Virus record (IMG/VR): IMGVR_UViG_3300036832_001328
Coordinates: 1 to 26,952 of that record
Strand: one strand, 5' to 3'
Source: a virus
Length of the DNA: 26,952 bases
Under the pieces are notes generated by a model. That model made no database searches. It saw only the letters and a list, made by a program, of their open reading frames with translations, and was not told the DNA's origin. The translations under genes were made by a program, and so were the position numbers. Positions within the stretch are counted from its first letter, which is position 1. Each line of letters starts with the position of its first letter. Of this stretch, positions 13,779 to 19,789 are shown piece after piece.

Positions 13779-14242
13779 GCCGCTGCGGGCGGCACCCACC
13801 CCTCGTCCTTCTTCAGCTTGCCCTTGTTCCAGCTGACGTCGGACGGGCCGGCCTTGGACCCCTCGAACTGGCTGTGGACGGCTGCCAGGATCGCCTGGGT
13901 GTCGACGTAGCCGGCCTTCAGCAGGCGGCGGATGTAGGCGCCCGACCCCTCACCCTCCTGCACCTTGGGCAGGGTCGAGCCGTTGGCCTTGGCCTTGACG
14001 GTCTTCAGAGGGACGACCTTGGCGCCACCCTTGGGCGCGGCCACGACCTTGACGGCAGGGGCGGCGACTTCCTTCAGGGCAGGGGCCTTCGGGGCGACCT
14101 TGGCGCGCAGGGCGCCGATCTTCTTGGCAGCAGCAGCGGGAACCATTTCAGTCTCTCCAATTTGAGCATCCATTGCCTTCGCGGACTTCCGCGCGGCGGC
14201 GAGTTCCTTGACCGCGAGAGCGGTCGCCTTCTTGGTAGCCAT
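13775..14242 (-). CDS. Basic Ala/Lys-rich nucleoid-like protein with shared C-terminal domain
   Basis: 155 aa from the internal ATG 14242, supported by AAAGGAAC 8 bases upstream and a near-consensus promoter (TTTACA-17-TATAAC). Residues 1-90 are rich in Ala, Lys, Val and Pro (histone H1-like low-complexity tail: ALAVKELAAARKSAKA, then AAPAVKVVAAPKGGAK). Residues about 93-145 are a compact domain (EGEGSGAYIRRLLKAG ... ILAAVHSQFEGSKAGPSDVS ... WNKGKLKK) found again at the C-terminus of methyltransferase 1. DNA binding or condensation is a reasonable guess from charge and composition. It precedes methyltransferase 2 with a 4-base overlap. Confidence 0.6.
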   Translation of the reverse strand: MATKKATALAVKELAAARKSAKAMDAQIGETEMVPAAAAKKIGALRAKVAPKAPALKEVAAPAVKVVAAPKGGAKVVPLKTVKAKANGSTLPKVQEGEGSGAYIRRLLKAGYVDTQAILAAVHSQFEGSKAGPSDVSWNKGKLKKDEGWVPPAAA

Positions 14243-14512
14243 TGCCTTGTTCCTTTCACTAGGCGGTTTCGATGTGGTGGTTATAGCAATTTCCTCATTG
14301 GCTGTAAAGGACAAAATGAAAAATTCGGCATCTTTTTTTGTCTCAAATCTGAGAATATCTCCCTTCGGATCGCGGACATTGAGGTTATGCCCGTCGAGGG
14401 TCAGGTCGACCACGAAGAAAGTGCCGCCAACCAGGGACGACATGATCTGGAACCGGTCGGCAATGATAGGAGAGGCGTAGCCGCCGGGATTGATTTGTGG
14501 TTTGTAGGTCAT
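13775..14512 (-). CDS. Two-part protein: unknown N-terminal domain fused to Ala/Lys-rich DNA-binding-like protein
   Basis: The open frame gives 245 aa from ATG 14512, which overlaps the HicA-like stop (ATGA). Residues 1-80 are a compact alpha/beta domain (FQIMSSLVGGTFFVVDLTLD; FETKKDAEFFILSF) of unknown type. Residues 81-90 (SKPPSERNKA) are the translation of a ribosome-binding region, after which a second, independently promoted start at 14242 begins an Ala/Lys/Val-rich basic protein. An out-of-frame TAG-TGA pair lies just before that second start, so a single-base change could have joined two genes, or the fusion is natural. Confidence 0.55.
   Translation of the reverse strand: MTYKPQINPGGYASPIIADRFQIMSSLVGGTFFVVDLTLDGHNLNVRDPKGDILRFETKKDAEFFILSFTANEEIAITTTSKPPSERNKAMATKKATALAVKELAAARKSAKAMDAQIGETEMVPAAAAKKIGALRAKVAPKAPALKEVAAPAVKVVAAPKGGAKVVPLKTVKAKANGSTLPKVQEGEGSGAYIRRLLKAGYVDTQAILAAVHSQFEGSKAGPSDVSWNKGKLKKDEGWVPPAAA
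14280..14308 (-). promoter_or_regulatory. Strong sigma70-type promoter inside the 245-aa frame
   Basis: On the - strand: -35 TTTACA (14308-14303), 17-base spacer, -10 TATAAC (14285-14280), 38 bases before the ATG at 14242. It is the closest to consensus of the promoters in this window. Confidence 0.75.
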
Positions 14513-14703
14513 TTCTTTCTAAGTGCCTTCCGCATGTTCTTCATGGTGTTCTTCTTCCATTTACGATCGGATGGTGTGGCTGCGCAGAATACCTGCTGGG
14601 TCGTGTCAGGATGCGTGCAGACCAGGTGGTTGCCCCTGGTCAGCCGCACATCCCACCCCATTGCACGTATTTCCCGCATCATCTTTTGGGTGGAGTCGGG
14701 CAT
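14509..14703 (-). CDS. HicA-like protein (YcfA/dsRBD-fold), solitary
   Basis: 64 aa from ATG 14703, overlapping the upstream stop as TGATG. MMREIRAMGWDVRLTRGNHL matches the HicA/YcfA pattern (amphipathic helix, GW, strand, G-S/N-H with the key His), followed by VFCAATPSDRKWKKN and MRKAL, seen in phage members of the family. HicA toxins are mRNA interferases; phage solitary members lack the HicB antitoxin. No HicB-like partner is visible here: the next gene's first domain is not convincingly HicB. A nuclease-type RNA-binding role is possible. Confidence 0.65.
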   Translation of the reverse strand: MPDSTQKMMREIRAMGWDVRLTRGNHLVCTHPDTTQQVFCAATPSDRKWKKNTMKNMRKALRKK

Positions 14704-15104
14704 CAGTGGCAATCCACGTAGGTGGTATTGCTGTCCTTGAACTTGAAGGACGTGCAGCTCCGGGTCTGGCCGTTGGGACCATAGAAATCCGAGTATGTCG
14801 TATTGCTATCTTTGAAGTGGAAGGATGAACCATGCCACTCGTTTTGATCCCAGCGCTGCTCACCATGTGCACTGGCCAATGCCAGGACGATGCCGAGGAA
14901 GATCAGCACACTGAGCAGTGAGGAACGCCGCTGTGGCGGCGGCGCCTGGCGCTGGTTGATCTCTATCTCAATGCGCACTTTCCCAGGTCCGCCACCACGC
15001 TCAGGCGGCGGTGGAGGGTCGTTCCTGACCACAGGCTTGATGTCGTTGAGGTCCTTCAGTAGGTAGTCGAAGGACCCGCGGGGAGGGATCTTGGTCCGGA
15101 TCAT
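14703..15104 (-). CDS. Membrane-anchored protein with duplicated FKDSNTTY motif
   Basis: 133 aa. A cytoplasmic proline-rich segment (about residues 25-60, with PPPPPERGGG) precedes one transmembrane helix (SLLSVLIFLGIVLALASA, about 62-79). The C-terminal 50 residues contain the tandem motif FHFKDSNTTY and FKFKDSNTTY, separated by SDFYGPNGQTRSC, with CTS and the terminal DCH adding two Cys that could form a disulfide outside the cytoplasm. Similar short 'TTYxD' repeats occur in small exported proteobacterial proteins of unknown role. 4-base or closer overlaps with both neighbours. Confidence 0.65.
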   Translation of the reverse strand: MIRTKIPPRGSFDYLLKDLNDIKPVVRNDPPPPPERGGGPGKVRIEIEINQRQAPPPQRRSSLLSVLIFLGIVLALASAHGEQRWDQNEWHGSSFHFKDSNTTYSDFYGPNGQTRSCTSFKFKDSNTTYVDCH

Positions 15105-15688
15105 TGGATTGTCTCCGTGGTAGTCGAGGCATCGGCGAACTTGAAGCCGAGCTGCTTAATGATGAACGGCAGCACGTCGCGGGCATTTCGCTGCTGCTCG
15201 GGCGTAGGACGCTTCCATGGCAGGATGGTGGTGAACCTGCCTCCAGATGTGTCACTTACACTGCTATCCAGATCGACGACATCGGAAGGATGACCTTTCC
15301 CATCGCGTTCAATCCGCCCCATCCTCGATACTGTGTGGCGCTTGCCGGAAAAGTCGAAGTAACTGCAGGTCACAAGGATAACCTCCTGCTTGTCAGGCTG
15401 TTGCGATATTGGCAGGGACTTGGCCACTGTCTTATCGTCAACATTGACAGGAAAGTTCTTCGACCATCCCTCCGCCAGGAACGACACTGCCTCGGCATTG
15501 TCGGCAAGTGCGGTCATCCGCATGAACATAGTTATGGCGTCCTTGGTTTTGTCGTCCTGCATACCGACGCCGAAGATTTTGGCCTCCTTTTTGGTGTGAA
15601 TGATGAACATAGGCTGACACGCACCTTGCGTCAGTATCATGTGCTTGGCGAAGTTGTAGTCCTTGTCAAGCCGGTCTTTCCAGTTCAT
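15101..15688 (-). CDS. Conserved-looking phage protein, unknown (195 aa)
   Basis: ATG 15688 overlaps the upstream stop and its TGA overlaps the next ATG. No signal peptide or membrane helix. The middle (GWSKNFP, SQQPDKQEVILVTCSYFDFS) is alternating beta and the C-terminus has TTILPWKRPTPEQQRNA. I recognise no catalytic motif. The N-terminal MNWKDRLDKDYNFAKHMILT and IHTKKEAKIFGVGM could be a small alpha/beta domain. No function assigned. Confidence 0.7.
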   Translation of the reverse strand: MNWKDRLDKDYNFAKHMILTQGACQPMFIIHTKKEAKIFGVGMQDDKTKDAITMFMRMTALADNAEAVSFLAEGWSKNFPVNVDDKTVAKSLPISQQPDKQEVILVTCSYFDFSGKRHTVSRMGRIERDGKGHPSDVVDLDSSVSDTSGGRFTTILPWKRPTPEQQRNARDVLPFIIKQLGFKFADASTTTETIQ

Positions 15689-15948
15689 GATGTTGCTCCT
15701 GAGGCAATAACGGATGCGCGCATCAGGATCAACTCCGGATCGGTGATCTTTTGGTCGATCTCCATAATGCGCTTGATGGTGTCGAGATACTCGTGCGCAC
15801 CTGGCGGGGCCATCTCGAGCAGAACTCTCTCGACTTTCAGCAGGGAGAACATGACATCTAGGTCTGCCGGTGTCATCGTAGCAAGGTCACGCTTGGTGCA
15901 GAGCAGCCGGGCGTATTCCCGGCAGACTTCGACAATCTGATTGTTCAT
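15685..15948 (-). CDS. Small helical protein, unknown (87 aa)
   Basis: Mostly amphipathic helices (VEVCREYARLLCTKRDLATM; LDVMFSLLKVERVLLEM; YLDTIKRIMEIDQKI). No motif recognised. Overlaps the genes on both sides by 4 bases, so it is part of one coupled translation unit running from 16622 to 14703. Confidence 0.65.
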   Translation of the reverse strand: MNNQIVEVCREYARLLCTKRDLATMTPADLDVMFSLLKVERVLLEMAPPGAHEYLDTIKRIMEIDQKITDPELILMRASVIASGATS

Positions 15949-16160
15949 GACAGTGCCACCTCCAGGTCGTCTTCCGGGTCGTCGCTGTGCATCCAGTCCT
16001 TCAGGAAGTGCAGGGCGTCCTCGCGCGCAAGGGCGCCGTCAAACTCCAGGGTCAGCTCTACCACGTCAGACAGGTTTTTAATACCCATCGAACGGATGCG
16101 GTAGTTCCGGCAGGCCTTAGGCGACGGCACGTCGCCCGTGGTGTCCACTCTGATCTGCAT
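15945..16160 (-). CDS. Small acidic protein, unknown (71 aa)
   Basis: ATG 16160 has a perfect AAGGAGATAA 5 bases upstream, immediately after the previous stop. Residues about 20-50 alternate strand and helix (NLSDVVELTLEFDG; DALHFLKDWM) and the C-terminus is Asp/Glu rich (SDDPEDDLEV). No family recognised. Confidence 0.65.
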   Translation of the reverse strand: MQIRVDTTGDVPSPKACRNYRIRSMGIKNLSDVVELTLEFDGALAREDALHFLKDWMHSDDPEDDLEVALS

Positions 16161-16173
16161 AGATTATCTCCTT

Positions 16174-16425
16174 TCAGGTAGGCATGGTGACGAGGCACAG
16201 ATGTTCAAGGTTACGCTTGAGGTCCTCGAGGTGCTGCACGTGCTGCACCCATTCATGACGTGCCGTTACGATGGCATCCTCGCCCTGTGGGTAATAGTCC
16301 CGGCCATGTGGCCACGCTGCCCGCATCTTCTTGATCGTCTCCTCGACAGCGATCAGTGCATCCATGTAGGCAGCATGCAGGTCACCCCGCGACGTGCCGT
16401 TGAGGTGGATGGTGGGGGTCATCAT
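16174..16425 (-). CDS. Small conserved phage protein of the 'IHLNGTS...GRDYYPQG' type
   Basis: 83 aa. TIHLNGTSRGDLHAAYMDAL then AWPHGRDYYPQGEDAI and ARHEWVQHVQHLEDLKRNLE match a recurrent small protein of proteobacterial phages (NGTS near the N-terminus, NGRDYY in the centre, helical tail); function unknown in those too. ATG 16425 overlaps the upstream TGA. Confidence 0.75.
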   Translation of the reverse strand: MMTPTIHLNGTSRGDLHAAYMDALIAVEETIKKMRAAWPHGRDYYPQGEDAIVTARHEWVQHVQHLEDLKRNLEHLCLVTMPT

Positions 16426-16622
16426 GTGACTGCCTCCAGGTGACCCTCGGAGGTCCAGCGGTAGTTGACAGGCTCGGATGCCTCGACTGCCCGGTAATCC
16501 TCCACCAGGGTCCAGCGCATCATGAGGTTGTGGGCATTGGCCACCGCTTCTTTCTCAGTGGCAAACCGCAGGCCGTTCTTGCTCCAGGCGCCCTGCACAT
16601 AGACTTCAGGCTTCCACGACAT
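16422..16622 (-). CDS. Small protein, unknown (66 aa)
   Basis: ATG 16622 was chosen because AAAGGAGATAG lies 5 bases upstream and a promoter at 16645-16674 precedes it; a longer frame from 16679 would run into the promoter and terminator. The sequence WKPEVYVQGAWSKNGLRFAT followed by KEAVANAHNLMMRW and later YRAVEASEPVNYRW is a common small phage fold (strand-strand-helix-strand-strand) of unknown role. First gene of its mini-operon. Confidence 0.7.
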   Translation of the reverse strand: MSWKPEVYVQGAWSKNGLRFATEKEAVANAHNLMMRWTLVEDYRAVEASEPVNYRWTSEGHLEAVT

Positions 16623-16644
16623 AATGCTATCTCCTTTCTGAGAC

Positions 16645-16674
16645 AGCCTAGCCTTAAATTGAAACACCTGTCCA
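16645..16674 (-). promoter_or_regulatory. Sigma70-type promoter (mini-operon 16622-14703)
   Basis: On the - strand: -35 TGGACA (16674-16669), 18-base spacer, -10 TAGGCT (16650-16645), then AAAGGAGATAG. It sits directly downstream of the preceding terminator. Confidence 0.6.
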
Positions 16675-16677
16675 GAC

Positions 16678-16703
16678 AAAAAAATGGGGGCCTAAGCCCC
16701 CAT
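16678..16703 (-). terminator. Intrinsic terminator with stop codon in its loop
   Basis: On the - strand: ATGGGGGC, loop TTAG, GCCCCCAT, then a run of seven T (16684-16678). The upstream gene's TAG stop (16694-16692) lies in the loop. Confidence 0.85.
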
Positions 16704-17174
16704 CATTTTACTGGCGCACTCTGGTCCGATGCCCCGGTCGATGCTCTCAGGCACCGTTAGCTTCCGCCCGCAGCAGCCGCACTTGCCTTCGTGCCTGACT
16801 TCCAGGCCGGGAGGCATCGGGGCCTCTGGGTGGCGGATGACCCGCTCGCAGAGGTATCTGGCGGCCTTGACTGGATCGGAGTATTCCGGCAGCTTGCTCT
16901 TGGCCGTCAGCGCGAAGGTGGGGCCAGTCTCGAGGGTGGGCACCCCCTTGATGACGCCAAGGTAAGTGTAGTCGGCAGTATTGTCCGGGCCGGTCAGCAG
17001 GCTAACGAAGCGCAGCTCCTTGGTGGTGTCCCGCTTTAGGCCACCCTTTTCGGTCTTCTCCGAGGGGGCGGCGATGCGGAAGGTGTAGCGCGCGCCGGTC
17101 TTGGCCGAGGAAACGGTCAGGATGGCATTGCCTGCCAGGGCGAAGGTCTTGACATCTTTGGCGTTCGTGAACAT
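16692..17174 (-). CDS. DUF6011-like zinc-finger protein
   Basis: 160 aa. The C-terminus CGCCGRKLTVPESIDRGIGP followed by ECASK is the recognisable DUF6011 zinc-binding motif (CxxC...SxxRGIGPxC). The N-terminal ~100 residues (FALAGNAILTVSSAKTGARY) resemble the strand-rich domain often paired with it in phages and plasmids. The role is unknown. ATG 17174 has AAGGAGATAG upstream and a promoter at 17197-17225; the stop lies inside the terminator loop. Single-gene cistron. Confidence 0.8.
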   Translation of the reverse strand: MFTNAKDVKTFALAGNAILTVSSAKTGARYTFRIAAPSEKTEKGGLKRDTTKELRFVSLLTGPDNTADYTYLGVIKGVPTLETGPTFALTAKSKLPEYSDPVKAARYLCERVIRHPEAPMPPGLEVRHEGKCGCCGRKLTVPESIDRGIGPECASKMMGA

Positions 17175-17196
17175 TTTCTATCTCCTTAACGGAGAG

Positions 17197-17225
17197 AACC
17201 TACATCTGCTCTATGAAGATGTCCA
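17197..17225 (-). promoter_or_regulatory. Sigma70-type promoter of the DUF6011 gene
   Basis: On the - strand: -35 TGGACA (17225-17220), 17-base spacer, -10 TAGGTT (17202-17197), then CTCTCC and AAGGAGATAG before the ATG. Confidence 0.65.
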
Positions 17226-17228
17226 TAG

Positions 17229-17252
17229 AAAAATGGGGCCTAAGCCCCATTT
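17229..17252 (-). terminator. Intrinsic terminator with stop codon in its loop
   Basis: On the - strand: ATGGGGC, loop TTAG, GCCCCAT, then TTTT (17234-17229 region). The TAG of the 56-aa gene (17242-17240) is in the loop, as at 16692. Confidence 0.82.
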
Positions 17253-17410
17253 TCCTTCGGCGGCGCGATTTCGTTGATCCACTGCCGGCACTCCTCGATC
17301 TTGACCCGGGCAAGCAGGCGTTCTGCATCGCCGGCGTGCTTGGCTTCCAGCCATATGTTGGCCTGGGCGATTGCTTCATAGAGGATCGACAGGCGCAAAA
17401 GCTGGTTCAT
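17240..17410 (-). CDS. Small helical protein (56 aa), unknown
   Basis: ATG 17410 has GGAGGATGACGA directly upstream, a strong ribosome site. The product (MNQLLRLSILYEAIAQANIW, then LEAKHAGDAERLLARVK and ECRQWINEIAPPKENGA) is two amphipathic helices. The clean terminator at its stop supports a real cistron. No function recognised. Confidence 0.7.
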   Translation of the reverse strand: MNQLLRLSILYEAIAQANIWLEAKHAGDAERLLARVKIEECRQWINEIAPPKENGA

Positions 17411-17413
17411 TCG

Positions 17414-17452
17414 TCATCCTCCGCGGCAAATTCCCGCTTGATCGTCTTTCAT
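17414..17452 (-). CDS. Possible 12-aa leader peptide before the 56-aa gene
   Basis: MKDDQAGICRGG, from ATG 17452 with AGGAGATTTTCC upstream, ends at a TGA 3 bases before the next ATG; its last codons contain the next gene's GGAGG. It fits a coupling or leader peptide, but could be chance. Confidence 0.25.
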   Translation of the reverse strand: MKDDQAGICRGG

Positions 17453-17461
17453 TGGAAAATC

Positions 17462-17490
17462 TCCTGGAAAAGGAGGGGGCCGAAGCCCCC
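17462..17490 (-). terminator. Intrinsic terminator with UUCG tetraloop
   Basis: On the - strand: GGGGGC, loop TTCG, GCCCCC (17490-17475), then CTCCTTTTCC. It lies 7 bases after the 65-aa gene's stop. Confidence 0.75.
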
Positions 17491-17496
17491 ACCGTT

Positions 17497-17694
17497 TCAC
17501 TTCTTCGCCATTACGTTCAAAGAGAACTTCAGCTCCCGGCAATGCGTCGAGGTAATAGCTACCGAGCCGTTGGTGGAGGCGACGAGGTTGGTCTTGCCAC
17601 TAGACGAGGCAGGCGCCTTGTCGATCGCCTTCTTGCCGATGTCGATGGTGATCACGAGCTTGTCGCCTTCGACGGTGTAGTCCAGGCCGTTCAT
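17497..17694 (-). CDS. Conserved small phage/plasmid protein (65 aa), unknown
   Basis: ATG 17694 (AGAAAGGAAAC upstream). YTVEGDKLVITIDIGKKAID then APASSSGKTNLVASTNGSVA and ELKFSLNVMAKK match a small beta-rich family widespread in proteobacteria and phages (LVITIDVSK..., SGKTKLVAST). Function unknown. Own promoter at 17730-17758 and terminator at 17462-17490, so it is a one-gene cistron. Confidence 0.78.
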   Translation of the reverse strand: MNGLDYTVEGDKLVITIDIGKKAIDKAPASSSGKTNLVASTNGSVAITSTHCRELKFSLNVMAKK

Positions 17695-17729
17695 GTCAGT
17701 GTTTCCTTTCTGGTTGGGTTGACGCAGGG

Positions 17730-17758
17730 AATATAGCGCGTCTTCCAACATTTGCACA
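17730..17758 (-). promoter_or_regulatory. Sigma70-type promoter of the 65-aa gene
   Basis: On the - strand: -35 TGTGCA (17758-17753), 17-base spacer, -10 TATATT (17735-17730). The preceding gene ends in a small CGGC-GAAA-GCCG hairpin and AT-rich stretch that may weakly terminate. Confidence 0.6.
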
Positions 17759-17766
17759 CAATTATT

Positions 17767-18138
17767 TTAGCGGCTTTCGCCGAAGGGTTCAAAGGCAGTG
17801 TCGTCGAACGTTTCCGGCTCCAGTTCCGGCAGCTTCCTCCCCCAGCGATACATGGTGGTCCAGACGTCGGAGTAAGCGTTGTGCCGGTCGTCCTCAACGA
17901 CTGAGTTCTTGAAGTTCGGATAGTCGATCCGGTCCACCTCCTGGACGAGGGCACGCTTTACCCGCTTGGTTGAAATGACCGCACGGAAAGCATAGTCCTT
18001 CTGCGGAGTTGGCCATACCCTGACGCCTGGAAACACCTTGTCGATGTCCCCTTCACGCCTGGCACGGACGAGCAGGACATGCGGGCGCTTCGGGATGGCG
18101 ACGATCGACAGGAAGCTGTCATTCAGAAAAATCCACAA
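17767..18138 (-). CDS. Conserved phage protein of the 'MW(I/L)FLNDSFLSIV' family, unknown
   Basis: 123 aa. TTG 18138 was chosen because AAGGAGATAG precedes it with the same spacing seen in neighbouring genes, and because the family characteristically begins MWxFLNDSFLSIV. RARREGDIDKVFPG, then IDYPNFKNSV and DRHNAYSDVWTTMYRW are further family segments. Known members are single-domain proteins in phages, plasmids and genomic islands with no defined function. The gene starts 5 bases after the previous stop. Confidence 0.8.
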   Translation of the reverse strand: MWIFLNDSFLSIVAIPKRPHVLLVRARREGDIDKVFPGVRVWPTPQKDYAFRAVISTKRVKRALVQEVDRIDYPNFKNSVVEDDRHNAYSDVWTTMYRWGRKLPELEPETFDDTAFEPFGESR

Positions 18139-18142
18139 AACA

Positions 18143-18505
18143 CTATCTCCTTGGTTGCAGAGCGGCACCTGTCTCCGGGTCATAGAAGTCCTCATGCCAT
18201 TCGTGGGCCATACCGAACAGGGAAACTAGTTGAAAATATTCTAACGGTCTGAGCGACAGGTTGATGAGCCGGTGAAGCTGAGCGATGGTCAGCCGCACCT
18301 CGATATTGTCGCTGCGGTAGATGACGCACTTGTGCACAATGTTCTCCAGGTCCGGCTCCAGGGTGAAGGATCGCAGCTTGTGTGCGCCACCCTTCATATC
18401 CCACAGCACGATCTTGTTGGGGTCGAACACCTGCACGCCGTTCTGATCCTCCACCTCAAGCCATAGCAGGGGGAGGGACTGGGCCTTGCGGTTACGTTGG
18501 GTCAT
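18143..18505 (-). CDS. Small protein, unknown (120 aa)
   Basis: ATG 18505 overlaps the TGA of the zinc-ribbon gene and has AAAGGAGA upstream; longer versions are unlikely. LPLLWLEVEDQNGVQVFDPN, KIVLWDMKGGAHKLRSFTLE and VRLTIAQLHRLINLSLRPLE suggest a beta domain followed by helices. No motif recognised. Confidence 0.65.
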   Translation of the reverse strand: MTQRNRKAQSLPLLWLEVEDQNGVQVFDPNKIVLWDMKGGAHKLRSFTLEPDLENIVHKCVIYRSDNIEVRLTIAQLHRLINLSLRPLEYFQLVSLFGMAHEWHEDFYDPETGAALQPRR

Positions 18506-18684
18506 GTCGGTTCTCCTTTCTTCCTTGCCAGATGCCACAGCCCGCAGACCTGACACTGGTAGACTGTCATGCCCTTCCGGCCGAAGCCCATCTGCTTCCG
18601 TGCCATATGGGCATCAGCGGGTGACCTAAAAGCCTTCTTCCGGTAGCAGCTGTGCCACAGGGTCTGTTCTAGCGACTTGCGCAT
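18502..18684 (-). CDS. Small zinc-ribbon-like protein
   Basis: 60 aa. SCYRKKAFRSPADAHMARKQ then YQCQVCGLWHLARK: a Cys near the N-terminus, CxxC and a following His, the 'YxCxxCGxWHL' signature of small zinc-binding proteins frequent in actinobacteria, proteobacteria and their phages. ATG 18684 rather than the GTG three bases earlier; the choice is not firm. Probably a nucleic-acid-binding accessory protein. Confidence 0.72.
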   Translation of the reverse strand: MRKSLEQTLWHSCYRKKAFRSPADAHMARKQMGFGRKGMTVYQCQVCGLWHLARKKGEPT

Positions 18685-18690
18685 CACTCT

Positions 18691-18912
18691 TCACACTTTC
18701 TCCTTTGTTACCCGCCTGATAGCAGCGATGAACTTGTCCATTTCCGGCTTACCGACCACGGAGGCGATCAGGGCGCGGGTGGTGAAGTCGTCGATGGGCT
18801 TGCCTTCGCGGACCCTTGCAGCGAGCACGTTCCACAGCCGGGCCAGAGGCACCGGGCCTATGACCCTCTCTGCCATCCGGACGGCTCCATTGAAGTCAAT
18901 GGTCTTGTTCAT
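18691..18912 (-). CDS. Small helical protein, unknown (73 aa)
   Basis: ATG 18912 overlaps the upstream TGA (ATGA). FNGAVRMAERVIGPVPLARL then FTTRALIASVVGKPEMDKFI are alternating helices, with a basic C-terminus. No family recognised. Confidence 0.65.
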   Translation of the reverse strand: MNKTIDFNGAVRMAERVIGPVPLARLWNVLAARVREGKPIDDFTTRALIASVVGKPEMDKFIAAIRRVTKEKV

Positions 18913-19097
18913 AGCATTGCCCTTTGCATATCTTCCTGGTTCAGCTCTTCGAGTGCACGGATTGCGTCGCGCTTGAACTGCCGCTTGGTGCATTCACTGA
19001 AATCAGTCCCATTTATGCCCATGCGGGTGAACACCGCGAAAGCACGCTGCTCGTCGTTGCAGCGCAGGATGGCCATGATATCCTTGATGTTTTTCAT
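18909..19097 (-). CDS. Small helical protein, unknown (62 aa)
   Basis: ATG 19097 with AAAGGAGATAG upstream and a promoter at 19123-19151. IKDIMAILRCNDEQRAFAVF followed by ECTKRQFKRDAIRALEELNQ is entirely helical and charged, possibly DNA-binding or dimerising. First gene of a mini-operon running to 17767. Confidence 0.65.
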   Translation of the reverse strand: MKNIKDIMAILRCNDEQRAFAVFTRMGINGTDFSECTKRQFKRDAIRALEELNQEDMQRAML

Positions 19098-19122
19098 CGG
19101 TCTATCTCCTTTTGACGGGAGG

Positions 19123-19151
19123 ACCTTAGCATAAATTGAAGGGGGTGTAAA
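19123..19151 (-). promoter_or_regulatory. Sigma70-type promoter (mini-operon 19097-17767)
   Basis: On the - strand: -35 TTTACA (19151-19146), 17-base spacer, -10 TAAGGT (19128-19123), then CCTCCC and AAAGGAGATAG. Confidence 0.68.
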
Positions 19152-19175
19152 GGAAAAATGGGGCCGAAGCCCCAT
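19152..19175 (-). terminator. Intrinsic terminator with UUCG tetraloop
   Basis: On the - strand: ATGGGGC, loop TTCG, GCCCCAT (19175-19158), then TTTT CC. It begins 6 bases after the 101-aa gene's stop and directly precedes the next promoter. Confidence 0.85.
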
Positions 19176-19180
19176 GTTTC

Positions 19181-19486
19181 TCAGTCCATCCGGGAAACCT
19201 CAAAGCTGCCGTCCGGCTGCACGATGACCAGCCACTGGTAATCGTAGAACTCGATCTTTTCCAGGCGCAGCGCCGACACGGCGAGCAGAGGCAGCGGTGG
19301 GTCACCTGGATACTTCAGGCCGGCAGGGGTCCGCTCGAAGCCTTTCATTGGCTGCCAGCCGCCGCCATGACGGTAGTTGGCGTCGATCTGCTCACGCGCT
19401 GGGCGGGGGTCCTGGTCGTCCAGGAAGCTGGGCAGAAAGCCCAGCATTTCGGGGGTCATCCGGGGGTGGAGTAATGCCCAAATCAT
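19181..19486 (-). CDS. Small protein, unknown (101 aa)
   Basis: ATG 19486 (AGGAAG upstream) overlaps the previous TGA. Contains ALRLEKIEFYDYQWLVIVQP and a Gly/Pro/Trp-rich middle (HGGGWQPMKGFERTPAGLKY). The beta-rich C-terminus ends in an intrinsic terminator. Nothing recognised. Confidence 0.65.
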   Translation of the reverse strand: MIWALLHPRMTPEMLGFLPSFLDDQDPRPAREQIDANYRHGGGWQPMKGFERTPAGLKYPGDPPLPLLAVSALRLEKIEFYDYQWLVIVQPDGSFEVSRMD

Positions 19487-19788
19487 TGATACTTCCTTTC
19501 ATCGGGGAGTGCAGTCATGTGGAGGGAGTTGGACTTAGCAAGCAGCCGGGGCAGCAGGGTATTGGCAGGCCAGCTCGGCGGCCACCTATCAGTGCCCATC
19601 CAGGCGGTCGCCCAGAGCCGGCCGCGTTCGTAGTTCATTTGATGAACCCGATCGGCGCACTCATACGCCTGACTGAAGCCGCGCCCGGCTACTGCATCGA
19701 CGTAGCCTAGCCTGATCCAGGCCAACTGATCGGCGTGCCTACTGCGCTTCAGCGGCTTGACTTTGACCTTGCGAGCGTTGGTTGCCAT
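19483..19788 (-). CDS. Small basic protein with 'YERGRLWA' motif, unknown
   Basis: 101 aa from ATG 19788 (GGAG upstream, 1 base after the previous stop). QLAWIRLGYVDAVAGRGFSQ then MNYERGRLWATAWMG resembles the aYxxGYxDAxxGR...YERGRLxxA pattern of small rhizobial and phage proteins, distantly reminiscent of ribosome modulation factor-like helices. The N-terminus is very basic (ARKVKVKPLKRSRHAD). Function unknown. Confidence 0.65.
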   Translation of the reverse strand: MATNARKVKVKPLKRSRHADQLAWIRLGYVDAVAGRGFSQAYECADRVHQMNYERGRLWATAWMGTDRWPPSWPANTLLPRLLAKSNSLHMTALPDERKYQ

Positions 19789-19789
19789 G

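Noticed and set aside
13874-14740. 288-codon + strand open frame
   Set aside because: Mirror of the Ala/Lys-rich - strand gene; low-complexity coding creates long antisense frames.
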